From Hyphomicrobiales bacterium (GTDB lineage Bacteria > Pseudomonadota > Alphaproteobacteria > Rhizobiales > Phreatobacteraceae): a stretch of 64,000 bases of DNA. The stretch is taken from positions 1 through 64,000 of the forward strand of contig JAFKKV010000029.1 in assembly GCA_017304475.1 (NCBI GenBank). The letters run 5' to 3'. Every line of letters begins with the position of its first letter. Position 1 is the stretch's first letter. Under the pieces are notes generated by a model. That model was given only the letters and a program-made list of their open reading frames with translations. It had not been told where the DNA came from and did no database searches. This document shows positions 8,859 to 19,017 of the stretch, piece after piece. A program made the translations under genes and the position numbers.

Positions 8859-10177
8859 CCATGGCGGATGTTGCGGCACCGGCGGCGCGCGGCGGCGGCC
8901 GTCCGGTCTATCTGGTCGACGGCGCGCGGACGCCGTTCCTCAGGGCGCGCGGCAAGCCCGGCCCGTTCACCCCGGTTGATCTTGCGGTTCAATGCGGCCG
9001 GCCGCTGCTGCTGCGCCAGCCCTTTTCGCCCGATGCCTTCGACACCGTCATCCTCGGCTGCGTCAATGTCATTGCCGACGAGATGAACCCGGCACGGGTG
9101 GCGGCGCTCCGGCTCGGCATGGGCGAGGCCATGACCGCCTTCACCGTCCAGATCAATTGCGGCTCGGGCATGCAGTCGATCGATACCGCCTTCCGGACTA
9201 TCGAGGCGGGCAAAGCCGACCTGATCCTGGCGGGCGGCGCCGAGGCGCTCAGCCACGCGCCGCTGGTGCTGCGGCGCGAGGCGGTCGAATGGTTCGGCCG
9301 GTTCGCCGGCGCCCGCTCGGCCTGGCGCAAGATCCAGGCGCTCTGCGGCCTGCGTCCCGGCTTCTTCAAGCCGGTCATCGGGCTCGAGCGCGGCCTGACC
9401 GATCCCATCACCCAACTGAACATGGGCCAGACGGCGGAAGTGGTCGGCCACCTCTTCGGCATTTCGCGCGCGGCGGCCGATGCCTATGCGCTGGAGAGCC
9501 ATCGCCGGCTCGCCCGCGCCCAGGAGGCCGGCGAGCTCGACGGCGAGGTGATCCCGGCGGTGGCGCGCGACGGCAGCCTGTTCGACAAGGATGACGGCGT
9601 CAGGCCTGACACCTCGCTGGAAAAGCTCGGCGCCCTGAAGCCGGTGTTCGAGCGTCCTTATGGCAAGGTCACCGCCGGCAATTCCTCGCAGATCACCGAC
9701 GGCGCGTCCTGGGTGATCCTCGCCTCCGAGGCGGCGGTCGAAAAGCATAAGCTGAAACCGCTGGTCCGCATCGTCGACAGCGAATGGGCCGCGCTGGATC
9801 CCGCCATCATGGGGCTCGGGCCGGTGCTCTCGTCGACGCCGCTGATGCAGCGCCATGGCCTCGGACGGGCCGATATCGACGTCTGGGAGCTCAACGAAGC
9901 CTTCGCCGCCCAGGTGCTCGGCTGTCTCGCCGCCTGGGAGGACGAGCGGTTCTGTCGCGAGGTGCTCGGGCTCGACGCGCCCGTCGGCCGGGTCGACCAG
10001 GACCGGCTCAATGTCGACGGCGGCGCCATCAGCCTCGGCCATCCCGTCGGCACCAGCGGCAATCGCATCGTGCTGCATCTCGCCAATACGCTCAGGCGGC
10101 GCGGCGCAAAACGCGGCATCGCGACCGAATGTATCGGCGGCGGGCAGGGCGGCGCCATGCTGCTGGAGGTGGCATGA
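8855..10177 (+). CDS. Thiolase, acetyl-CoA acyltransferase of beta-oxidation
   Basis: Cleaves 3-ketoacyl-CoA with CoA to acetyl-CoA and a shortened acyl-CoA. The 440-residue protein has the three thiolase active-site motifs: the nucleophile Cys102 in NCGSGMQ, His396 in GHPVG and Cys426 in CIGGGQGG. It also has NEAFAAQ before the His motif. The FadI-like insert region and the operon context (FadE before, FadJ-type after) favour a degradative thiolase over a biosynthetic one. Start codons at 8855 and 8861 are both possible; 8855 gives the usual ATGA overlap with fadE. Confidence 0.92.
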   Translation: MTMADVAAPAARGGGRPVYLVDGARTPFLRARGKPGPFTPVDLAVQCGRPLLLRQPFSPDAFDTVILGCVNVIADEMNPARVAALRLGMGEAMTAFTVQINCGSGMQSIDTAFRTIEAGKADLILAGGAEALSHAPLVLRREAVEWFGRFAGARSAWRKIQALCGLRPGFFKPVIGLERGLTDPITQLNMGQTAEVVGHLFGISRAAADAYALESHRRLARAQEAGELDGEVIPAVARDGSLFDKDDGVRPDTSLEKLGALKPVFERPYGKVTAGNSSQITDGASWVILASEAAVEKHKLKPLVRIVDSEWAALDPAIMGLGPVLSSTPLMQRHGLGRADIDVWELNEAFAAQVLGCLAAWEDERFCREVLGLDAPVGRVDQDRLNVDGGAISLGHPVGTSGNRIVLHLANTLRRRGAKRGIATECIGGGQGGAMLLEVA

Positions 10178-12291
10178 TGCGCGACAAGTCCGTGCCGGTT
10201 CGCGGCGTCATGGCCGATCGGGAAATGGAAATGGGGCCGGCCACGCTCGTGAAGAGCCTGACCCATTGGCGCCTGAACAAAGGTGACGACGGCATCGCCT
10301 GGCTGATCATCGACCGGGCGGGCGAGAGCGCCAACAGTCTGTCGGAAGAGGTGATGCAGGAACTGGACATCCTGCTGGCCGATATCGCCGGTCTCGGCGT
10401 CCGTGGCCTCGTCCTGCGCTCGGCAAAGCCGGGCGGTTTCGTCGCGGGCGCCGATATCCGGGATTTCCGTGGTGTCACCGATGCCGCCGCGGTCGAGACG
10501 CGGATGCGCCGGGCCCATGAGATCGTCGATCGCCTGGCGTCGCTGCGGATCCCGACGGTTGCGGTCATTCACGGCCATTGCCTCGGTGGCGGCCTGGAAC
10601 TGGCGCTCGCCTGCCGCTACCGCATCGCCGTCGACGGCGCGAAGCTCGGCTTTCCCGAGGTGCTGCTCGGCCTGCATCCGGGCCTCGGCGGAACCTTCCG
10701 CCTGACCGCCCTGATCGATCCGGTCGAGGCCATGACCATGATGCTGACCGGTTCGTCGGTGCATGCCGCCAAGGCCCGGCGGCTCGGCCTGGTCGATGCG
10801 GTGGTCGAGGAGCGCCACGTGGCGAGCGCGGTCAGCGCGGCGATCTCAGGCAGCCTCAAACCGGCGCGCCGCAATTGGACCAGCGCGGCCTACGCCCTGG
10901 CGCCGGTGCGCCGTTTCGTCGGCAAGAGGATGCGGGCGGAGGCCGAGAAGCGGGCGCCCGAGCGGCACTATCCGGCACCGCACCGGCTGATCGCCTTGTG
11001 GGAGGAGCATGGCAGCGACAAGAAGGCCATGCAGCCGGCGGAAATCCGCTCATTCTCCGAACTGCTCGCCGGCAAGACCGCCCAGAATCTGATCCGCGTG
11101 TTCTTCCTGCGCGAGGCGCTGAAAGGCCTCGGCAAGGGCGAGAACCTCATCAAGCACGTCCATGTCATTGGCGCGGGCACCATGGGCGGCGACATCGCGG
11201 CCTGGTGCGCAGCGCGCGGGCTGACCGTCACGCTCGCCGATCTCGATCGCAAGGCGCTGGCGAAAGCTGTCGGCCGGGCCTCGTCCTTCTACGACAAGCG
11301 GCTTTATTCAGGTATCGAACGGCGCGACGCGCTCGACCGGCTGGTGCCCGATCTCGGCGGCGACGGTGTGGCTGAGGCCGACATCGTCATCGAGGCGATC
11401 GCCGAGAACCCGGATGTCAAACGCAAGGTCTTCGCGAGCCTGGCGCCGCGCATGAAGCCGGCCGCGATCCTGGCGACCAATACATCGAGCATTCCACTGG
11501 AGATCCTGCGCGAGGGCCTGCCTTTTCCCGAGCGCCTGGTCGGCGTTCATTTCTTCAACCCGGTGACCCGGATGGAGCTGGTCGAGGTGGTCGCCCATGA
11601 CCAGGCAAGCGAAGCGACGCTTGCCCGGGCGCGTGCCTTTTGCGGCCGGATCGACCGGCTGCCGGCGCCGGTCAGGAGCTCGCCGGGCTTCCTGGTCAAC
11701 CGTGCCTTGACGCCCTATCTGGTCGAGGCCTTCGTCATGATCGACGAGGGGATCGCAAGGGAAACCATCGACCAGGCGGCCGTCGATTTCGGCATGCCCA
11801 TGGGGCCGATCGAACTGGCCGACCAGGTGGGCCTCGATATCGGCCTGCACGTCGCCGAAATGCTGAAGAGCGCGCTGCCGGATCCGATGCCCGCCATCCC
11901 CGACTGGCTGCGCCAGATGGTCGAAAGGGGCGAGCTCGGCCGCAAGACCGGCAAGGGCCTCTATGACTACGACGCCAAGGGCAAGCCGGTGAAGAAGGAC
12001 GCGCCGGCGCCCGATCCCGATATGGCCGACCGCCTCATCATACCCATGCTGAACACTTGCGCCCGGCTGCTGCGCGAAGGCGTGGTGGCGGATGCCGACA
12101 CGCTCGACGGGGCGATGATCTTCGCCACCGGGTTTGCCCCTTTCCGGGGCGGCCCGATCCACTATGCCAGGGACCGCGGCATCGCCGACATCGTCGCGAC
12201 CTGCAATCGCCTGGAGGCGCGCCATGGCGCCAGGTTCCGCCCCGATGAGGGCTGGCAGGCCTTGGCCGGCGAAGTCCCCGTCCAGGCATGA
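10174..12291 (+). CDS. FadJ/FadB-type bifunctional enoyl-CoA hydratase / 3-hydroxyacyl-CoA dehydrogenase
   Basis: Performs hydration of enoyl-CoA and NAD-dependent oxidation of 3-hydroxyacyl-CoA. An N-terminal crotonase domain has the oxyanion and catalytic motifs (FVAGADIRDF, HGHCLGGGLELALAC, FPEVLLGLHPGLGG). The dinucleotide-binding fold follows (VIGAGTMGGDIA, near residue 330), then the HAD C-terminal domain (LVGVHFFNPV, SSPGFLVNR, GRKTGKGLYDY). Length is 705 residues, as usual for FadJ. ATGs at 10174 and 10177 are adjacent; the GGAGGT at 10165 spaces better to 10177. It overlaps the thiolase stop and overlaps the next start by 4 bp. It is predicted to form a complex with the thiolase. Confidence 0.92.
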   Translation: MMRDKSVPVRGVMADREMEMGPATLVKSLTHWRLNKGDDGIAWLIIDRAGESANSLSEEVMQELDILLADIAGLGVRGLVLRSAKPGGFVAGADIRDFRGVTDAAAVETRMRRAHEIVDRLASLRIPTVAVIHGHCLGGGLELALACRYRIAVDGAKLGFPEVLLGLHPGLGGTFRLTALIDPVEAMTMMLTGSSVHAAKARRLGLVDAVVEERHVASAVSAAISGSLKPARRNWTSAAYALAPVRRFVGKRMRAEAEKRAPERHYPAPHRLIALWEEHGSDKKAMQPAEIRSFSELLAGKTAQNLIRVFFLREALKGLGKGENLIKHVHVIGAGTMGGDIAAWCAARGLTVTLADLDRKALAKAVGRASSFYDKRLYSGIERRDALDRLVPDLGGDGVAEADIVIEAIAENPDVKRKVFASLAPRMKPAAILATNTSSIPLEILREGLPFPERLVGVHFFNPVTRMELVEVVAHDQASEATLARARAFCGRIDRLPAPVRSSPGFLVNRALTPYLVEAFVMIDEGIARETIDQAAVDFGMPMGPIELADQVGLDIGLHVAEMLKSALPDPMPAIPDWLRQMVERGELGRKTGKGLYDYDAKGKPVKKDAPAPDPDMADRLIIPMLNTCARLLREGVVADADTLDGAMIFATGFAPFRGGPIHYARDRGIADIVATCNRLEARHGARFRPDEGWQALAGEVPVQA

Positions 12292-14156
12292 GCGAGCCGG
12301 AAATCCATTCGCAGGCGCTCGATGTCGCCGACCGCATCATCGAGACGCTCAAGGGGCGTATCATGCTCGGCCTGCCGCTCGGGCTCGGCAAGGCGGTTCG
12401 CATTGCCGACGCGCTTTATGCCCGCGCCGTGGCCGACCGGTCGATCCGGCTCGATATCTTCACCGCCCTGACGCTGGAGCCGCCGGGCTGGTCCTCCGAC
12501 ATGGAGCGGCGCTTCGTCGAGCCGCTGAACCAGCGGCTGTTCGGCGGCTATCATCCTCCCGCCTATGCCAGGGCGCTGCGCGGCGACGGCTTGCCCGGCA
12601 ATGTGACGGTGAGCGAATTCTTCCTGCAGGCCGGCCGCTGGCTCGACGTACCGGCGACGCAGCAGGCCTATATCAGCGCCAATTACACCCACGCGGCAGG
12701 CTATCTGTTCGACCGGGGCGTCAATTGCATCGCCCAGCTCGTCGCCAGGCGCGGCGAAGGCGCCGATGCCCGCTACAGCCTCGCCTGCAACAGCGACACC
12801 ACCCTCGACCTGCTGCCGAAGCTGCGGGCGAGCGGCCGCACCTTCCTGCTGGTCGGCGAGGTCAGCTCAGCCTTGCCGTTCATGGGCGGGGAGGCGGCCT
12901 TGGCGGCAAGCGAATTCCGCCACGTCCTGGACACGCCGGGAGCGGAGCCGCGCCTGTTCGCGCCGCCCAAGGAGCCGGTCTCGGATGCCGACCACGCTAT
13001 CGGAATCCACGCGGCGAGCCTGATCAGGGATGGCGGCACCTTGCAGATCGGCATCGGCTCGCTCGGCGATGCCGTGGCGGCGGCGCTCGTCATGCGCCAG
13101 CGCGATCCCGGCCTGTTCGCCGAGACCCTGCAGCGGCTCGATGGCGGCGCCTCGGCCGTGCCGCGCGAGATCGGGCGGTTCGACCAGGGCCTCTATGCCA
13201 CCAGCGAAATGTTCGTCGACGGTTTCGCCGCGCTCTACCGCGAGGGCATTCTCAAGCGCCGCGCGGCCGACGGCGCCCTGCTGCATGCCGGCTTCTTCGT
13301 CGGCAGCGAAGAGTTCTACGCCTTCCTGCGCGACCTGCCCGAGGCCGAGCGCGACCTCTTCCAGATGCGGCCGATCTCCTTCGTCAACGCGCTTTATGGC
13401 GACGAGGCCGCCAAGCGCCGCGACCGCGTCCACGCCCGTTTCGTCAACAGCGCGATGATGGTGACGCTGCTTGGCGACGTGGTCTCCGATGGTCTTGGCA
13501 CCGGCCGCGTCGTGTCGGGCGTCGGCGGCCAGTACAATTTCGTCGCCCAGGCCTTTGCGCTCGACGGTGCACGCTCGATCATCACGCTGAACGCGGCGCG
13601 CCGGGCCCATGGCGAGAGCGAGAGCCGGTTCCTCTGGAATTCCGACCACACCACCATTCCCCGCCATTTGCGCGACATGGTGGTGACCGAATACGGCGTC
13701 GCGGACCTGCGCGGCCGGTCCGACCGCGATTGTATCGCCGCCATGTTGTCGATCGCCGACAGCCGGTTCCAGGACCGGCTCGCCAAGGAGGCGCGCGACG
13801 GCAAGAAGGTCGAGGCCGGTTTCAGGCTGCCGGAGGCGCGCCGCGACAACAAGGCGGAGCGGATCTCCGAGGCCCTGCGGCCCGCCAAGGCCGATGGCCA
13901 TTGCCAAGCCTATCCCTTCGGCACCAGCTTCACCGCCGAGGAACAGCGGTTGCTGCCGGCCTTGGCGCTGCTGCGCGACCGCACGAGCGACCCCTGGTCG
14001 AAAGCGAGCGTGGTGCTGTCGGCACTGGAGACCGGCGGCATGAACGGCCGCTACGATCGGGAGCTTCGCCGCATGGGGCTGGAGGCGCCCCGGACGCTGT
14101 CCGAGAGGCTGTCCCGGCGCGTGCTGCGCTGGGCGCTGGCTCAGGTCGATGGTTAG
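12288..14156 (+). CDS. Acetyl-CoA hydrolase/CoA-transferase family protein
   Basis: A class I CoA-transferase-like enzyme of the acetyl-CoA hydrolase/transferase family (622 residues). Known members transfer CoA between acyl-CoA and free acids or hydrolyse acetyl-CoA through a glutamyl-CoA intermediate. The candidate catalytic glutamate is Glu307 in ATSEMFVDG. The C-terminal half has GVGGQYNFVAQAF, DHTTIPRHLRD and VTEYGVADLRG. As the last gene of the beta-oxidation operon, overlapping fadJ by 4 bp, it may adjust the acyl-CoA/CoA pool or activate free fatty acids. It is longer than the common 500-residue members. The exact substrate pair is unknown. Confidence 0.82.
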   Translation: MSEPEIHSQALDVADRIIETLKGRIMLGLPLGLGKAVRIADALYARAVADRSIRLDIFTALTLEPPGWSSDMERRFVEPLNQRLFGGYHPPAYARALRGDGLPGNVTVSEFFLQAGRWLDVPATQQAYISANYTHAAGYLFDRGVNCIAQLVARRGEGADARYSLACNSDTTLDLLPKLRASGRTFLLVGEVSSALPFMGGEAALAASEFRHVLDTPGAEPRLFAPPKEPVSDADHAIGIHAASLIRDGGTLQIGIGSLGDAVAAALVMRQRDPGLFAETLQRLDGGASAVPREIGRFDQGLYATSEMFVDGFAALYREGILKRRAADGALLHAGFFVGSEEFYAFLRDLPEAERDLFQMRPISFVNALYGDEAAKRRDRVHARFVNSAMMVTLLGDVVSDGLGTGRVVSGVGGQYNFVAQAFALDGARSIITLNAARRAHGESESRFLWNSDHTTIPRHLRDMVVTEYGVADLRGRSDRDCIAAMLSIADSRFQDRLAKEARDGKKVEAGFRLPEARRDNKAERISEALRPAKADGHCQAYPFGTSFTAEEQRLLPALALLRDRTSDPWSKASVVLSALETGGMNGRYDRELRRMGLEAPRTLSERLSRRVLRWALAQVDG

Positions 14157-14335
14157 ACTGTGTCCTCGGAGTTCGCCTGAGAACGCCAGGGGCTGACGCG
14201 TCGGAGCGGAAGACCGCCCATGGCGGCATTGATCGTGGCGACTGACACGTCGATGCGGGCCTCGTCGTCGCGGGCGAGGCGCCGCCACCCGTCATCCACC
14301 CGAAGGTCGGCTCGACGATCCGGCGTCGCGGTAGA
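14153..14335 (-). pseudogene. Relic of an IS5-type transposase C-terminus
   Basis: Reading the minus strand gives RRRIVEPTFGWMT, then after a one-base frameshift WRRLARDDEARIDVSVATIN followed by AAMGGLPLRR and a stop at 14153. This is the usual end of IS5/IS4-class transposases (the consensus VERTFGWM-RWRRLARD-E). The catalytic glutamate region is included (RIVEPTFGWM). The rest of the gene is missing and I see no terminal inverted repeats. The frameshift and the Arg-to-Pro change in VEPTF show that it is dead. It overlaps the end of the CoA-transferase gene by 4 bp, so an old insertion or deletion occurred just here. Confidence 0.75.
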
Positions 14336-14397
14336 GCGGGGCGGCCGCGGACGCGCTCGCCGACATGGGGCGGTCTTCGCCGTCTGTCGTATTGCGC

Positions 14398-14835
14398 TCA
14401 GCGGAGTTCTTGAGCGAGCCCGATGAGAAGCCCTTCAGGCCCACGGATGTAGCAGAGCCGATACGCGTCCTTATATTGGACGACATCGCCTACGAGCTGC
14501 GCGCCGCGTATGCGGAGCCTTTCAAGCGTCTCGTCGATGTCGTCCACCGTGAACATGACGCGGAGGTAGCCCAGGGCATTGACTGGGGCGTTCCGGTGAT
14601 CTGCGACGACAGGCGGCGTGAGGAAGCGGGAGAGCTCGAGCCGGCTGTGGCCGTCCGGTGTGCGCATCATGGCAATCTCGACACGCTGATCGCCCAGTCC
14701 AGTGACGCGTCCGGCCCAGTCTCCTTCGATCGTGGCCCGCCCTTCGAGCTCGAGACCGAGTTCGCGAAAGAAATCAATCGTCCCTTCGAGGTCTTCGACG
14801 ACGATTCCGACGTTGTCCATCCGCTTGAGAGCCAT
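14398..14835 (-). CDS. VOC-family (glyoxalase/bleomycin-resistance fold) protein
   Basis: A 145-residue single VOC protein of two beta-alpha-beta-beta-beta modules. The first has MDNVGIVVEDLEGTIDFF-RELG, the second VNALGYLRVMFTVDDIDE and ends in GPEGLLIGLAQEL. Metal ligand positions expected in this fold are only partly present (Glu near EIAMM, Glu in GPEG). The start at 14835 is chosen because GGAG lies eight bases upstream; the frame continues upstream to 14895 without an SD. It is alone between the transposase relic and the ABC importer genes. Function (lyase, dioxygenase or resistance protein) cannot be told. Confidence 0.82.
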   Translation of the reverse strand: MALKRMDNVGIVVEDLEGTIDFFRELGLELEGRATIEGDWAGRVTGLGDQRVEIAMMRTPDGHSRLELSRFLTPPVVADHRNAPVNALGYLRVMFTVDDIDETLERLRIRGAQLVGDVVQYKDAYRLCYIRGPEGLLIGLAQELR

Positions 14836-14994
14836 ATGTCCAATCTCCAGAGGCCGCCCAGTCCCGCCACGGACGCCTGAGGTGCCCCCAGACACCGGCG
14901 GCCATCCGGGTCCGGTTCGCTGCTGTCCACATCAGAAGCTTGAATCGCGGACCGCCTCAAGCCGCCCTGTTTTCAAACGGTTGCCAAGGTGACC

Positions 14995-16136
<1,142 letters not shown>

Positions 16137-16140
<4 letters not shown>

Positions 16141-16940
16141 GTTCTCTCGACTCCCGTCCGGCGCCTGAGGATCATTTCGGTGATGAGCGCCACCAGCGCG
16201 AAGACGAAGCAGAGCGAGGCGATCGCCGCGATGGTCGGATCCATGTCGCCGCGAATGTTCGACCACATCTGCACCGCCACCGGCCTGACGCGCGCCGAGC
16301 TGACGAACAGCGAGACGATCAGCTCGTCGAACGAGGCGACCGCTGCGAACAACAGGCCGGACAGGATGGCCGGCAGGAGCAGCGGCAAGGTGATCCGCCG
16401 GAAGGCCGCAAATGGCGGCGCGCCGAGCGTCGAGGCCGCGTCCTCGAGCCTGGGGTCGAGGGTGCGCAGCGCCGAACTGACGGTCGCCACCACATAGGGC
16501 ATGGTGATGATGACATGGCCGATGATCAGGCCGGTCAGCGTGCCGTTGAGCCCAAGGCCGCGATAGACGCCGAACAGCGCTGCCGCGGTGATGATGCCGG
16601 GCACGATGATCGGCAGCATCAGCATGGCGCTGATCGCCGAGGCGAAGGGGATGCGGCCGCGCACCAGCGCGAAGGCCGCCGCCGTGCCGAGCAAGGTGGC
16701 AAGGCTCGCCGAGGGGATCAGGATCTTGAGGCTCACGCCGATCGCATCGGTCCAGGCCGGATCATTGAACAGGTTCTGGTACCAGCGCAGCGACAGTCCG
16801 GGCGGCGGGAACTGCAGGAACGACGCGGCGCTGAAGGAAATGATCACCACGATCACCAGCGGTGCGATCAGGTAGAGCGCGACCGCAAGGCAGATCACGC
16901 CGCGAAAGGCGCGCCACCGGTCCAGGCCATCGCCCTTCAT
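16137..16940 (-). CDS. ABC transporter permease, PotC-like
   Basis: An inner-membrane permease of 267 residues with about six helices and the conserved EAA loop DAASTLGAPPFAAFRRITLP, which docks on the ATPase. N-terminal helix is ALYLIAPLVIVVIISFS, followed by PPGLSLRWYQNLF as in PotC/YdcV proteins. The ATG at 16940 overlaps the stop of permease 1 (ATGA), and its own stop overlaps the ATPase start. The open frame extends upstream to 17621 but that part only mirrors permease 1 in another frame. Confidence 0.92.
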
Positions 16941-17848
16941 CGCGCCACCGCCTTCAGGCCGACCGTGAACTGGAGCAGCAGGAGCATAACGCCGGACACC
17001 GCGAGCAGCAGCAGCGACAGCGCGCCGGCTATGCCCCAATTGCCGAACTGCGCGATCTGGTCCTGGATCAGCTGGGCGATCATGGTCTGGCGCGGACCGC
17101 CGAGCATGGCCGGCGTCACGTAATAGCCGAGCGTGGAAATGAACACGAGGGTCGCCCCTGTCAGCAGGCCGGGCATGGTCAGCGGCAGATAGACCCGCCA
17201 GAAGGCGCGCATCGGGCTCGCCCCCAGGGTGAGCGCGGCCTGCATGAGAGCCGGGTCGATCCTCAGCATCGCCGCATGCAGGGGAAAGATGACGAAGGGC
17301 AGCAGCACCTGGACGGCACCGAACAGGAGGCCGGTCATGTTGTAGAGCAGCGGCAGCGGCTCGGCGCTGAAGCCGAGGCCGACCAGCATGGCGTTCAGCG
17401 GGCCGTTCCGCTGCAGCAGGATGACATTGGCGAAGGTCCGCACCAGGAGGCTGGTCCAGAACGGCACCAGCACGATGAAGATCAGCCAGCGGCGCAGCCG
17501 CGCCGAGCCATGGGTCATGGCGTGAGCGACGGGAAAGCCGAGCAGCACGCAGATCGGCGTCGCGGTCGCGCTGATCATCACCGTATTCCACAGCACCTGC
17601 AGGAAGCCGCGCCGTTCCCACAGGCCGACGAAGTTCTGCACGCCGACCTGCGGCTGGGTGAAGGCGCGCGACAGCAACAGCCCGACCGGGCTGATGAAGG
17701 CGACGACGATGAGGAGAACCGCCGGCGCGAGCAGGAGCACGCGCCGGTCGAAGCGTGGGGCAGGGCGGGTGGCCGCGGGCCCTTGCGCCGCCGGATGGGT
17801 CGATCGTCGGTCCCGATCGTCAACTGTCATGGCATCGGCGATTGTCAC
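16937..17848 (-). CDS. ABC transporter permease, PotB-like
   Basis: The second channel subunit of the same importer, 303 residues, about six helices. It has a polar N-terminal tail (1-35), the first helix LLLAPAVLLIVVAFISPVG, and the EAA loop QAALTLGASPMRAFWRVYLP. It is typical of PotB/YdcU. An in-frame ATG at 17830 is a possible later start. It lies between the binding-protein gene (18-bp gap) and the PotC-like gene (4-bp overlap). Confidence 0.92.
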   Translation of the reverse strand: MTIADAMTVDDRDRRSTHPAAQGPAATRPAPRFDRRVLLLAPAVLLIVVAFISPVGLLLSRAFTQPQVGVQNFVGLWERRGFLQVLWNTVMISATATPICVLLGFPVAHAMTHGSARLRRWLIFIVLVPFWTSLLVRTFANVILLQRNGPLNAMLVGLGFSAEPLPLLYNMTGLLFGAVQVLLPFVIFPLHAAMLRIDPALMQAALTLGASPMRAFWRVYLPLTMPGLLTGATLVFISTLGYYVTPAMLGGPRQTMIAQLIQDQIAQFGNWGIAGALSLLLLAVSGVMLLLLQFTVGLKAVAR

Positions 17849-17866
17849 GGCAGATCGCGCTCCAGA

Positions 17867-18943
17867 CTAGGCCAATTTCCACGCGGCCCAGCGTTCCTGC
17901 AGCTTCTTCAGGTTGTCGCGCCAATATTCGGCATTGATGACGAAACCGCGCTTGAGATTGTCCGGCGCGGTCGACAGCCAGGGCGTGATCTGCGGGTCGA
18001 CGGCGGCGAAAGCGGCCGGATTGGTCGGCGCATAGGCGATCATGTTGGCGAGCTTCGCCTGGTTCTGGGGCAGGGTCATCACGTCGATCAGGCGCATCGC
18101 CGCCTCGCGGTTGCGGCTGCCACGGGGCACCACGAGATAGTCGACCGACTGGATGTTCTGCTCCCAGGAAATCGCGATCGCCGCGCCCTTCTTGGCCGCG
18201 TCATAGGCGCGCCCGTTCAGGATCAGCCCGAGATTGACCTCGCCGTCGACGAACAGCTGCTGAGACTGCGAATTGGTGCTCCAGAAGATCGTCTGCGCCT
18301 TGATCGTGTCGAGCTTGCGCAGGGCGCGCTCGACATCGAGCGGATAGAGCTGCTCGGGTGCGACGCCATCGGCCATGAGCGCCGCTTCGATGGTCGCCAC
18401 GACATTGTCGCCGAGCGTCCGCTTGCCCGGAAACCGCCTGAGGTCGAAGACATCGGCCCAGGTGCGCGGCGGCTCCTTGCCGGCGAAAGCCTTGGTGCTG
18501 TAGCCGATATTGTAGGACCAGGCGATGCAGCCGATGCCGTAGTCGTGCACGAAGCGCGGGTCGATGCGGCTGGTGTCGACGATGGTCCGGTCGATCTTCT
18601 CGAACAGGCGATCGCTGACGCCGGCATAGAGGAAGTCGATGGTGACGTCGGCGACGTCCCAGTCGGGTGCGCCGCCCTCGATCATGGCGCGGAACTTGGC
18701 CGCGTTCATCGGCCCGTCCTGGACCACGCGGGCGCCGGTCGCTTGCGCGAAGGGGTCGCAATAGCTGGCCTTCTGGGCGTCCTGATAGGCGCCGCCCCAG
18801 CTGGCGAAGACGATGGTCTTGCCCTTGAGGTCTTCGGCGGCGCGTCCCGGACCGCCGGCGCCGAAGGCCATGACCGCGCCGAGCCCGGCGGAGGCACGCA
18901 AGACCGTGCGGCGCGTCGGCCGCGGATGAGAGATCCCTGCCAT
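17867..18943 (-). CDS. Periplasmic substrate-binding protein of the Pot-type importer
   Basis: A PotD/spermidine-putrescine-class extracellular binding protein, 358 residues. The N-terminus has a twin-arginine-type signal (TRRTVLRASAG then an Ala/Gly-rich core and GRAAE cleavage region). The mature part begins KTIVFASWGGAYQDAQ, a common start of this family, and contains GIGCIAWSYNIGY and the closing WAAWK. A strong SD (GAGGGGAAG) precedes the ATG. It is first in the operon with its permeases and ATPase and follows the monooxygenase gene on the same strand after 74 bases. Confidence 0.92.
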   Translation of the reverse strand: MAGISHPRPTRRTVLRASAGLGAVMAFGAGGPGRAAEDLKGKTIVFASWGGAYQDAQKASYCDPFAQATGARVVQDGPMNAAKFRAMIEGGAPDWDVADVTIDFLYAGVSDRLFEKIDRTIVDTSRIDPRFVHDYGIGCIAWSYNIGYSTKAFAGKEPPRTWADVFDLRRFPGKRTLGDNVVATIEAALMADGVAPEQLYPLDVERALRKLDTIKAQTIFWSTNSQSQQLFVDGEVNLGLILNGRAYDAAKKGAAIAISWEQNIQSVDYLVVPRGSRNREAAMRLIDVMTLPQNQAKLANMIAYAPTNPAAFAAVDPQITPWLSTAPDNLKRGFVINAEYWRDNLKKLQERWAAWKLA

Positions 18944-19017
18944 TCTCTTCCCCTCAGAGTTTGCGAGATCGAAGCGCTTCGTCTCGGTTCAACTGTTGTT
19001 TCAGGCGGCTGATAGGC

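Noticed and set aside
12134..14245. A 703-codon open frame in another phase over the CoA-transferase gene
   Set aside because: The phase used by the CoA-transferase family is clear, and this frame gives only Arg/Ala-rich sequence.
16862..19012. A 716-codon open frame on the plus strand opposite the Pot-type importer genes
   Set aside because: Composition is a mirror of the permease and binding-protein genes, with no signal, membrane or domain features of its own.
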